From NCBI GenBank assembly GCA_038230695.1, contig JBBRMT010000053.1, positions 1-21,530 of the forward strand: a stretch of 21,530 nt of DNA, given 5' to 3'. Each line of letters starts with the position of its first letter. Position 1 is the first letter of the stretch. The position numbers and the translations under genes were made by a program. Under the pieces are notes generated by a model that was not told the origin of the DNA, searched no databases, and saw only the letters and a list, made by a program, of their open reading frames with translations. This DNA is from QHBQ01 sp038230695. Its GTDB lineage: Bacteria; Chloroflexota; Chloroflexia; QHBQ01. This document shows, one piece after another, positions 7,605 to 16,259 of the stretch.

Positions 7605-8699
7605 ATGGCAGCCACAGCAATTACCCCGGCGGAGTTCGCCGAGCAACTAGAAACTTTGATTGGCGACCTGCGCGAGGATCTCGACCGCGCCAACCGCGAG
7701 TTCAGCGAGATTGATATGCTCATCCGCCAGACGCAGAGCGAGGTGGAGAAGCTATCCATACGCGAGACTTCGATAGGCAATCGCGTCAAGGACATGGAGA
7801 TCAACCTGGAGAATTACACCCGCGAGAACATGAAGGCGATATACAATCAGGCGCAGGAGAACCAGTTGCGCTTGTTCATGATGCGGGCGCAGGTAGAGCA
7901 GTTGCAGGCCAAGCGCAACTTCCTGAAGGAGACCCAGAACCGCCTGACCCACACCCTAGACCTGTTGAGCGAAGCGCCGGATGGTTTCGCCCCGGCCAAT
8001 CGCGGCAGCGGCGCGAAGCGGGTGGATATGCTCGGCTCCGATGTTTCTCAGCAGGAGATGGTCACCCGCATCATCCAGGCGCAGGAGAACGAACGCCAGC
8101 GCATATCCCGCCAGATGCACGACGGCCCCGCCCAATCGCTCACCAACCTGGTGCTGCAGGCAGAGATCTGCGAACGCTATATGGACATGGATCAGGGGCG
8201 GGCGCGTAACGAACTTTCCAGCCTCAAGAGCAAGGTCAATGGCACCCTGCAGGCTACCCGCCAATTTATCTTCGACCTGCGCCCCATGATCCTCGACGAC
8301 CTCGGCCTGGAGCCAACCCTGCGCCGCTACCTCAGCGCCTTCACCGAGAAAAGCCACGTCGAGGCAAACCTGGCGGTAACTGGCATAAAGGGCAGGTTGC
8401 CACAGGCAATCGAGGTGGCCGTCTTCCGCATCGTGCAGGAGGCGCTTGCCAACGTCGCCGCCCACGCCAACGCTAGCATGGTGCAGATCGGTATAGAGCT
8501 TGACGAAGGCGAACTTAACATTAACGTGGAGGACAACGGCAGCGGCTTCGATCCCCAGAAGCTCGGTGATGGTGATAACCAGAAGGCGCTCGGCATCGCC
8601 AATATGCGCCAGCGCGTGGATATGCTGAACGGTCGTTGGCACATGGAGAGCGAGATCGGGCGTGGCACCAAGGTGGAGGCAATGGTGCCGGTGGAATGA
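7605..8699 (+). CDS. DegS-like cytoplasmic sensor histidine kinase
   Basis: 364 residues from the ATG at 7605, preceded by GAAGGGAG; the TTG at 7557 would start inside the heptad repeat and has no ribosome site. Residues 10-125 are long charged helices, probably a coiled coil, as in the DegS sensor domain; there is no membrane segment. The HisKA_3 dimerisation box has RQRISRQMHDGPAQSLTN, with phospho-accepting His172. The ATPase domain has the N-box EALANVAAHA (Asn283), the G1 box DNGSGF (310-315) and ALGIANMRQRV. This kinase family normally phosphorylates LuxR/NarL-type response regulators; none is in the window, and the nearby receiver protein has no output domain. Its stop overlaps the next start (ATGA), so kinase and HAD hydrolase are translated together. 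Confidence 0.92.
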   Translation: MAATAITPAEFAEQLETLIGDLREDLDRANREFSEIDMLIRQTQSEVEKLSIRETSIGNRVKDMEINLENYTRENMKAIYNQAQENQLRLFMMRAQVEQLQAKRNFLKETQNRLTHTLDLLSEAPDGFAPANRGSGAKRVDMLGSDVSQQEMVTRIIQAQENERQRISRQMHDGPAQSLTNLVLQAEICERYMDMDQGRARNELSSLKSKVNGTLQATRQFIFDLRPMILDDLGLEPTLRRYLSAFTEKSHVEANLAVTGIKGRLPQAIEVAVFRIVQEALANVAAHANASMVQIGIELDEGELNINVEDNGSGFDPQKLGDGDNQKALGIANMRQRVDMLNGRWHMESEIGRGTKVEAMVPVE

Positions 8700-9715
8700 T
8701 CTGGATTAACCCCCGGCTGGCGGATGATAAGGACTTCCAACCCGATACCGTCGTCTTCGATATGGACGGCGTGCTGATTGACAACTCGCGCATCGTCGAG
8801 TTCGACATCGTGGCGCTGCGCTTCATCTTCACCGATGTATATGGTCTGTCCGACAGCGGCGTAGAATTGCTCACCCCTACCGAGGTCGCCGCCTTTAAGC
8901 AGGCCGGTGGCTTCAATGATGATTTCGACCTTGTGTACGGCCTCACTGCCGTGTACAATGCGGTGCGGCTCGTCCACCCCATCAGTGACACTGCTTCACT
9001 ACGCCGCCTTGCCCCCAATCTGATTGACCTTGCTGCCGCGCAGCATGATGGCCTGCCTGGGCTGCTGGCAAGTCTGCCCGCAGAGGCGCGGCCCGATTGG
9101 CACATGGTGCAGCAAGTCAGTGGCGAGATCTACTGGGGCGCAGAGATGGTGCGCCAAAGGCTGGGGATAGAGCCAAAGTACACGGTGCGGCGGGGAATGG
9201 TCGAGGATGAGCAGGCGTTCGCCCTGCCACCACTGATGGATGAACTGGCTGCCCTGGGCTTGCATAAATGGGGGATAATCACCGGGCGCATCGCAATGGA
9301 GATGGACATCGCCTTGCAGCGCCTACCTACCAACTTGCAGCAGCCACCCGTGCGCGTTACTGGCGACATCATCCGCAAGCCCGACCCCGCCGCGCTGGTG
9401 CGGGTAGTACGTGAGCTAGGCAGCAGCGGTGGCTACTATATCGGCGATAGCGCCGACGACCTCCGCCTGGTGCAGAATTACGAATCGCTACGTATGGGCA
9501 ATGCCATCCCCTACGTTGCCGCCAAACGTGAGCAGCGCACCATCGGCGCTCTTGCCCCCACCAACCTCAACACTGCCTTCAACCTTACCACCCTGCCGCC
9601 ATTTCGATGCGTTATGATCGCCGCTTCCGGTGAGGAGGCGCTGTGGCAAACCCGCAACGCCGATGCCATCATCAATAACGTGAACCAGCTTCCATTGCTG
9701 TTGCGACAAATGTAG
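8696..9715 (+). CDS. HAD-superfamily hydrolase (subfamily IA-like)
   Basis: 339 residues from the ATG at 8696, which overlaps the kinase stop as ATGA; the ORF could be extended upstream to 8636 but that would lie inside the kinase gene. HAD motifs are all present: motif I FDMDGVLID (D22 nucleophile, D24), motif II IITGR (194-198), motif III Lys228 in IIRKPDP, motif IV GDSADD (250-255). A cap region at about 40-170 contains AGGFNDDFDLVYGL. It has an extra stretch (about 270-320) between motif IV and the C-terminus. HAD proteins of this type hydrolyse phosphate esters; the substrate is unknown. The coupling to a histidine kinase is unusual and may mean only shared expression. Confidence 0.85.
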   Translation: MIWINPRLADDKDFQPDTVVFDMDGVLIDNSRIVEFDIVALRFIFTDVYGLSDSGVELLTPTEVAAFKQAGGFNDDFDLVYGLTAVYNAVRLVHPISDTASLRRLAPNLIDLAAAQHDGLPGLLASLPAEARPDWHMVQQVSGEIYWGAEMVRQRLGIEPKYTVRRGMVEDEQAFALPPLMDELAALGLHKWGIITGRIAMEMDIALQRLPTNLQQPPVRVTGDIIRKPDPAALVRVVRELGSSGGYYIGDSADDLRLVQNYESLRMGNAIPYVAAKREQRTIGALAPTNLNTAFNLTTLPPFRCVMIAASGEEALWQTRNADAIINNVNQLPLLLRQM

Positions 9716-9760
9716 AGCCTCGTTACGTCGCCTTGTAATACCAACAGGTTAGGTTACGCA

Positions 9761-9808
9761 GTATAACTGTAGGGGCGAACCGTTGATCGCCCCGGGCGGT
9801 ATAACTGT
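9761..9808. repeat. Hairpin flanked by 10-bp direct repeats
   Basis: GTATAACTGT occurs at 9761-9770 and 9799-9808. Between them is GGGGCGA (9772-9778), an 8-base loop, and its exact complement TCGCCCC (9787-9793). The inner unit resembles the GTAGGGGCGGG repeats elsewhere in the window. It lies in the convergent gap between the HAD gene and the receiver gene, and may help end transcription from both sides. Confidence 0.6.
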
Positions 9809-9853
9809 GCGACCAAACATATTTGGTATAAGTGGCATCCTCATGTCTTAAGC

Positions 9854-10234
9854 CTAATTCGGCTCCGTGTATTTTGCAACCATATCCAGCAAGTTGTCTA
9901 TATCGAACGGCTTTAGCAGGAAGGCATCGGCACGAATATCATCGGCTTTCTGACCGAGGTGACGGTCGGCGGACATTATCACGATGGGCAAGGCGCTGGT
10001 CTCCGCATTATCCTTCACCGTGCGGCAGAAGGTCCAGCCATCCATCACCGGCATCATCAAATCGAGCAGCACCAGCGAAGGCTGCTGGGTGGCAAGCAGG
10101 TCGAGCGCCTCGCGCCCGTTGCTGGCGGTTCTCACCGCATAGCCCTCCTCGTCCAATACCATTTCTACCAGATCGAGAATGGCGGGGTCATCGTCAACCA
10201 CTATGACGCTACGCTGTGAAGAATGACTGACCAT
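9854..10234 (-). CDS. Single-domain CheY-like response regulator
   Basis: 126 residues from the ATG at 10234, chosen over the longer frame to 10300 because AAAGG precedes it and the receiver fold begins right after. The protein is one receiver domain: acidic pair at D14/D15 (VVDDDP), phospho-acceptor Asp58 (LLDLMMPVMDG), switch Ser88 (IVIMSAD) and Lys108 (LLKPFD). No output domain follows, so it must act by protein contact or as a phosphorelay intermediate. Convergent with the HAD/kinase operon. The DegS-like kinase is a nearby but not obvious partner, because its family usually uses NarL-type regulators. Confidence 0.92.
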   Translation of the reverse strand: MVSHSSQRSVIVVDDDPAILDLVEMVLDEEGYAVRTASNGREALDLLATQQPSLVLLDLMMPVMDGWTFCRTVKDNAETSALPIVIMSADRHLGQKADDIRADAFLLKPFDIDNLLDMVAKYTEPN

Positions 10235-10302
10235 AAAAGAGAACCTTTCAATAGAATAAAGATAGCCAGACGAAGCGCCGCCAGCCCCTACGGTATTCAT
10301 CT

Positions 10303-10331
10303 ATTATACTTGAATGAGTTAAAAATGCAAA
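10303..10331 (-). promoter_or_regulatory. Likely promoter of the CheY-like gene
   Basis: On the minus strand, TTTGCA (10326-10331), a 17-bp spacer and a perfect TATAAT (10303-10308) precede the gene, giving a leader of about 62 bases. Confidence 0.5.
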
Positions 10332-10354
10332 TGAAGGGATGGGCTACCCGCCCA

Positions 10355-10387
10355 TAAAAAGGGGTGCAGCCGGATCCGGCTGCACCC
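10355..10387 (-). terminator. Rho-independent terminator of the clpC gene
   Basis: A 26-bp perfect palindrome (10362-10387, half-arm GGGTGCAGCCGG) is followed on the minus strand by CTTTTTAT. It lies about 95 bases after the clpC stop and before the receiver-gene promoter, as expected for a terminator on this strand. Confidence 0.85.
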
Positions 10388-10447
10388 TCTTTGTTATACC
10401 AAATCGCTTCGGGCATAAGGGAATATCAGCATTGTTGGCGATGCACA

Positions 10448-10473
10448 AGGGCGGGTCACCACCCGCCCCTACG
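10448..10473. repeat. REP-like GGGCGGGT/ACCCGCCC hairpin
   Basis: GGGCGGGT (10449-10456), a 4-base loop and ACCCGCCC (10461-10468), followed by CTACG. It is a copy of the dispersed palindrome also seen near 9769, 14041, 17993 and 21520. It lies just after the clpC stop codon. Confidence 0.7.
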
Positions 10474-10482
10474 ATGTTGATA

Positions 10483-12990
<2,508 letters not shown>

Positions 12991-13224
12991 GGTTATATCC
13001 TCGATTTCGGTGGCCTGCCTAAGTCACACACAAGGGCTGCAGCAATGCCTTAATCGAGCGCAATCGTTAGCAGATGTGTATGGGTGATAAGGGTTCGTCA
13101 ATCATGTTCCTACATTGTATACGTCTATTGTAACCGAATAGGCGCAGTTTCGCCACTAGAACAGCATTAGAATCAGTTTTGAGTTTTGAGTTCTGAGTTC
13201 AGAGTTTGAGTTTGCGAAATAGAG
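12991..13224. other. Gap between clpC and the four-helix membrane protein gene
   Basis: These 234 bases hold the clpC leader (AGGATATAACC before the GTG) and a heptad array at 13176-13203. No open frame looks coding. Minus-strand TACAAT boxes occur near 13113 and 13130 but no good -35 box accompanies them, so no clpC promoter is called. No CIRCE and no good HAIR element is visible here. Confidence 0.5.
13176..13203 (+). repeat. Heptanucleotide array GTTTTGA
   Basis: Units GTTTTGA, GTTTTGA, GTTCTGA, GTTCAGA in tandem, then a decayed fifth unit. It lies just downstream of the membrane protein stop codon at 13225 and upstream of clpC. Confidence 0.75.
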
Positions 13225-13938
13225 CTAGCCCTGCCACTTGCTTATTAGCTCATCTATCTTGCGCTGCCGCTCGGCTTCGTTCACCTTCCCCAGACCACGG
13301 CATAGGGTTAGATATTGGAAAAGCAACCCGCTACCCAGACCAACGAGAACCAGCGACAGCCCTGCACTTGCGATGGGAAACGAAGAGCCGAGTGGTCGGA
13401 GGGAGATTAGCAATATGATGGCAAATATTATCACCAGCAAAAGGAAGATGGTAACATTCTTACGCAGGTTACTGATATAAGGATTGTCTTCAGCACTGAG
13501 AGCAGGTTTATTAGGGGGTAGCCCAAGCGATGCATTATGCGCTTGATCTGTCTGCCTTTGCCTAATTTTATTTACTATTTGGTTGTTGTTGATTGTACTA
13601 CTCAAATGAGCGGCATATGTAACATACCAGCCAGCAAAGAACGCTATATAAATCATCGCTACACTCAACCCGACGGAAAACAGCAGCACAAGATATGTCG
13701 CCGAAAGCACAACAGTAATCAAGGATTGAATAAGAAAGGCCCGTTTCGCATCCACCTCCTGATCAGCAGTGGTGCGGATCGCCTGCATCTCGGCCTCGCT
13801 GAAGCTGTCATCCTGCTTCTGCTGCACCAGTGGTGCGGGCCGCCATGGGGGCAGTGTAACTTCGGCTTGCGGGCCAACGTAGGCTTGCACCGGCGTGCCA
13901 GTGTCAGTTGGTGATTGGAGGTTGTCAGGATTGGTCAT
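13225..13938 (-). CDS. Small integral membrane protein, four predicted helices, unknown function
   Basis: The 237-residue protein has a Pro/Gln-rich soluble N-terminus (1-55), then a short charged helix EAEMQAIRTTADQEVDAKR leading into two hydrophobic segments (about 67-90 and 93-112), a polar loop rich in Asn/Gln (about 113-160), and two more hydrophobic segments (about 162-182 and 187-210). It ends in a basic helical tail (EAERQRKIDELISKW). The charged helix before a helical pair resembles 2TM-domain proteins, but the match is loose and no function is proposed. ATG 13938 follows AAAGG with 9-base spacing. It lies between hspR and clpC on the same strand, but gaps of over 230 bases on both sides argue against one operon. 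Confidence 0.75.
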   Translation of the reverse strand: MTNPDNLQSPTDTGTPVQAYVGPQAEVTLPPWRPAPLVQQKQDDSFSEAEMQAIRTTADQEVDAKRAFLIQSLITVVLSATYLVLLFSVGLSVAMIYIAFFAGWYVTYAAHLSSTINNNQIVNKIRQRQTDQAHNASLGLPPNKPALSAEDNPYISNLRKNVTIFLLLVIIFAIILLISLRPLGSSFPIASAGLSLVLVGLGSGLLFQYLTLCRGLGKVNEAERQRKIDELISKWQG

Positions 13939-13961
13939 CAGGTTCGCCTTTGGACAATTTT

Positions 13962-14109
13962 AGCCAACGGATTGTGACAGCGGATAAACGGATTTGTTGG
14001 GCGAACTTTGGACCTATCTTGAACCTGGTTGTTGGGCGGCAGGGTGGGATAAATCTCGCCCTTACATCGCAACCACAATCCGCTTATCCGCTTTTTCAAT
14101 CCGTTGGCT
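13962..14109. repeat. 148-bp nested palindromic element
   Basis: The 33-base arms at 13962-13994 and 14077-14109 are inverted copies, matching at about 29 of 33 positions (AGCCAACGGATTG and GCGGATAA blocks identical). The interior holds a smaller hairpin at about 14041-14062 (AGGGTGGGAT / ATCTCGCCCT, 8 of 10 paired) of the window's REP-like family. No transposase lies near and no clear target duplication is seen. It could be a MITE-like element or a large processed hairpin. Confidence 0.6.
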
Positions 14110-14184
14110 GGCCGTGCGTTGCTTGCGATAAACATTGATGGCGCTGCACCGGGGCGTATGCCATGCGCACCTACATCAGCATTT

Positions 14185-14205
14185 ACTTGCAACTTGTAAC
14201 TTGCA
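14185..14205 (+). repeat. Heptanucleotide array ACTTGCA
   Basis: Three tandem 7-mers (ACTTGCA, ACTTGTA, ACTTGCA) lie 9 bases beyond the hspR stop codon. The rest of the gap 13939-14214 holds the palindrome at 13962-14109 and no gene. Confidence 0.75.
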
Positions 14206-14214
14206 ATTCTCGTA

Positions 14215-14547
14215 CTACCGCCCCTCTAGCAAACGCGGTCCCAGTTCGCCCTCCATCATGTGGCGCATTGCTTCTAGCTGTAGCTCTAGCTCCTGCAACT
14301 GTTCGCGCATATTCAGGATGATCTCTGCTCCTGCCAGGTTCACGCCTAGATCGTTGACTAGCCGCTGGATAGTGCGTAGCCGTTCGATGTCTTCATCGGA
14401 ATAGAGGCGGATATTGCCGCTGCTGCGCTGGGGGTTGACCAGGCCAACCCGCTCGTACAGGCGCAGGGTCTGGGGGTGGACGCTGACCATCTGGGCGGCG
14501 ATGCTGATCACGTAGCGCGGTTCATGTCGGTTGATTTGTTCGTTCAT
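14215..14547 (-). CDS. hspR: HspR, MerR-family heat-shock repressor
   Basis: The 110-residue protein starts with a winged helix-turn-helix (about 12-40: YVISIAAQMVSVHPQTLRLY, then ERVGLVNPQR), continues with the MerR wing SSGNIRLYSDEDIERL, and ends in a coiled-coil helix MREQLQELELQLEAM. HPQTLRLYERVGL is characteristic of HspR, the repressor that binds HAIR elements with help from DnaK and controls chaperone genes. It lies 72 bases downstream of dnaJ on the same strand, the usual order in dnaK-grpE-dnaJ-hspR operons, though here dnaK and grpE are absent from the window. A HAIR-like site covers the dnaJ promoter, so autorepression is likely. The ATG is preceded by AGGTATAACC. Confidence 0.93.
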   Translation of the reverse strand: MNEQINRHEPRYVISIAAQMVSVHPQTLRLYERVGLVNPQRSSGNIRLYSDEDIERLRTIQRLVNDLGVNLAGAEIILNMREQLQELELQLEAMRHMMEGELGPRLLEGR

Positions 14548-14595
14548 GGTTATACCTACTATTGAGGGCAGTTGTTGTGCTGCTCCCCCTCCTTA

Positions 14596-14613
14596 CCTCC
14601 CCCTTTGGGGAGG
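14596..14613. repeat. Hairpin CCTCCCC/GGGGAGG between dnaJ and hspR
   Basis: A 7-bp stem with a CTTT loop lies 6 bases after the dnaJ stop codon (minus strand). It resembles the G-rich dispersed repeat at 21481-21502. It could lower hspR expression relative to dnaJ, but no T-run follows on the minus strand. Confidence 0.5.
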
Positions 14614-14619
14614 GATTTA

Positions 14620-15717
14620 TTACACTTCTTGTTCCCTGAGTTCGCGTAGTTCCTCGAAGCGGTCGCGTTCGCCGTCACTGAGATGAGTGGGCAGCACCAC
14701 CTCGACCTTTGCCAGCAAATCGCCCTTGCGCTCGACGTTGCCCAGCGTGGGCATTCCCTGCCCACTGAGGCGAAATACGCGCCCGTTCTGCGTCTCAGCG
14801 GGGATGCGTAGGGCCAGCTTGCCACCACGCGGGGTAGGCACCTCGACCTCACCGCCGAGGAGGGCGGTGTAGAGATCCACCGGCAGATTGACGCGCACAT
14901 TGTCGCCGTCGCGCTCGAAGCGGTGGCTAGGCTGCACCGTGACCACCAGGAAGAGGTCGCCTGCAGGCCCGCCATTGCGTCCCGCCGCGCCCTGTCCCGC
15001 CAGCTTGACGCGGCTGCCGGTGGTCACGCCCGCAGGTATTTTGATCTCCAACTGGCGGGTGCGGCTGACATGGCCCGCGCCGCCACAGGTGGGGCAGGTC
15101 TGCACTGCAGCGCTGCCTCCACTGCTACCGCGCACTACACCGTCACCGTGACAGGTGGGGCATGGCTCCTGCACCTGCATCTGCAGAATGCGCTTGGTGC
15201 CATTGTAGGCTTCCTCCAGCGTAATCTCCACCGGCTGGTCGTAGTCCTCGCCCTTTAGCTGGCGGGGCTGGGTGCTGAAACCTGGGCCGTAGCCCGTGTA
15301 ACCGCCTCTACCTGCGCCGGTGCGGGGGTTGGGAAAGCCGCCGCTGCCGCCAAACAGGGTCTCGAAGAAATCACTGAAGTCCTCATCATTGATGTCGCTG
15401 CCAGTATATGTGCGGGTGTAGCCGCCGCTGCCTGGTTGGGCGTAGCGGCTGTAGTCGAAGCCACCCTGCGCCCCCGCCTGCTGATAGCGTTCCCAATCGC
15501 TGCCAAACTGATCATACTTTTTGCGCTTATCCGCATCGGAAAGCACCTCGTATGCCTCGTTGATTTCCTTGAACTTCGCCTCGGCATCCTTGTTGTTGGG
15601 GTTGACATCAGGGTGGTACTTGCGTGCCATCTTGCGATACGCGCTCTTGATCGCCTTGACCTCAGCCTTGCGGTCTATCCCCAGTATCTTGTAATAATCC
15701 TTGTATTCAATCGCCAT
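14620..15717 (-). CDS. dnaJ: DnaJ-type Hsp40 co-chaperone with half zinc finger
   Basis: The 365-residue co-chaperone stimulates the DnaK ATPase. The J-domain (5-72) has HPD at 35-37. A Gly/Phe-rich linker (about 75-150) includes DEDFSDFFETLFGG. The cysteine region has only two CxxCxGxG motifs, CPTCHGDG (from 186) and CPTCGGAG (from 208), where classical DnaJ has four, so one zinc site at most is expected. The C-terminal substrate domains (220-350) contain GDLFLVVTV, DLYTALLGGEVEVPTPRG and GQGMPTLG. This is between DnaJ and CbpA types. The start at ATG 15717 follows AAGGA with a 10-base gap. It heads the dnaJ-hspR operon under a consensus promoter covered by a HAIR-like operator. Confidence 0.92.
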   Translation of the reverse strand: MAIEYKDYYKILGIDRKAEVKAIKSAYRKMARKYHPDVNPNNKDAEAKFKEINEAYEVLSDADKRKKYDQFGSDWERYQQAGAQGGFDYSRYAQPGSGGYTRTYTGSDINDEDFSDFFETLFGGSGGFPNPRTGAGRGGYTGYGPGFSTQPRQLKGEDYDQPVEITLEEAYNGTKRILQMQVQEPCPTCHGDGVVRGSSGGSAAVQTCPTCGGAGHVSRTRQLEIKIPAGVTTGSRVKLAGQGAAGRNGGPAGDLFLVVTVQPSHRFERDGDNVRVNLPVDLYTALLGGEVEVPTPRGGKLALRIPAETQNGRVFRLSGQGMPTLGNVERKGDLLAKVEVVLPTHLSDGERDRFEELRELREQEV

Positions 15718-15764
15718 TGTTATACCATCCTTGTAAGTGGTATGTGCTTGTCATAACTACTGCG

Positions 15765-15794
15765 ATTATACAGGGTTGAGTATGATACTGTCAA
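15765..15794 (-). promoter_or_regulatory. Consensus promoter of the dnaJ-hspR operon
   Basis: On the minus strand, TTGACA (15789-15794), an 18-bp spacer and TATAAT (15765-15770) both match consensus fully. The predicted start near 15758 leaves a leader of about 41 bases. Confidence 0.8.
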
Positions 15795-15795
15795 G
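15775..15795. promoter_or_regulatory. HAIR-like operator (HspR binding site)
   Basis: The plus strand reads GTTGAGT-N7-TGTCAAG. The HAIR consensus is CTTGAGT-N7-ACTCAAG: 11 of 14 half-site bases and the 7-base spacing agree. It overlaps the -35 box and spacer of the dnaJ promoter, where a bound repressor would block polymerase. HspR is encoded two genes down in the same transcript. Confidence 0.7.
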
Positions 15796-15845
15796 TTTCT
15801 TGTGTTAGATGTGTGTATGAAGGGGAGTTGAGTTGAAAGTGAGGA

Positions 15846-16259
15846 TTATAAATCGGCTGTATCTTCCAGCCTGGCAATGCGCTCTTCGAGGTCGGTGAGG
15901 CGGCGGGTGAGCAGTTCGGCATAGGCGTTGAGTTCAACTGCGGCGCGGGTGGTGGCCGAGTTGAAGCGGTTCTGCTGCTCGACGATGGGGTTGATATACC
16001 AGCGCAGCAGGATCCTCATGATGCGCTTGGTGTAAGCGCCCAGCCGCCCCACGATGGGAGCCTCCCAGGTGATGGGCAGATGGGCGCTGACGAACCAGGC
16101 ATCGTTCAGTTCGTCCACTGCCTTGCGTAGCTCAAGCAGGTTGAGGTCGCCGCCCGCTTCCGCGTCGCTAAGGCGGGCGCGGCGGGCGCGTACCCGTTCG
16201 CGGATCTGCTCCAGTGCGGCGGCCACTTCCTGCGGATTGCTGAGGCGGTTATCGCTCAT
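15846..16259 (-). CDS. Small coiled-coil protein of the glycosyltransferase operon, unknown function
   Basis: 137 residues from the ATG at 16259, which overlaps the stop of the upstream glycosyltransferase as ATGA; the in-frame start at 16313 would lie inside that gene. Features seen: a basic N-terminal helix (EQIRERVRARRARL); a Leu-rich stretch with LNLLELRKAVDELNDAWFVS; the block ITWEAPIVGRLGAYTKRI; RWYINPIVEQQNRFNSATTR; and a C-terminal coiled coil (LLTRRLTDLEERIARLE). Similar WYI-P-I-V-QQN-FN blocks, as I recall, occur at the N-termini of methyltransferases and glycosyltransferases in polysaccharide clusters, so it may be a stand-alone version of that helper domain. It is soluble, with possible membrane-surface association. 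No catalytic motif is visible. Confidence 0.75.
   Translation of the reverse strand: MSDNRLSNPQEVAAALEQIRERVRARRARLSDAEAGGDLNLLELRKAVDELNDAWFVSAHLPITWEAPIVGRLGAYTKRIMRILLRWYINPIVEQQNRFNSATTRAAVELNAYAELLTRRLTDLEERIARLEDTADL

Noticed and set aside
7956..8642. 228-residue minus-strand frame opposite the histidine kinase
   Set aside because: Mirror of the kinase codons; no domain or start signal.
9854..10234. Receiver protein as cognate partner of the DegS-like kinase
   Set aside because: Opposite strand, no output domain, and this kinase family normally pairs with NarL-type regulators; proximity alone is not enough.
12991..13224. CIRCE or HAIR element controlling clpC
   Set aside because: No TTAGCACTC-type inverted repeat and no CTTGAGT-N7-ACTCAAG-like site; the GAGTT-rich stretch here is a heptamer array.
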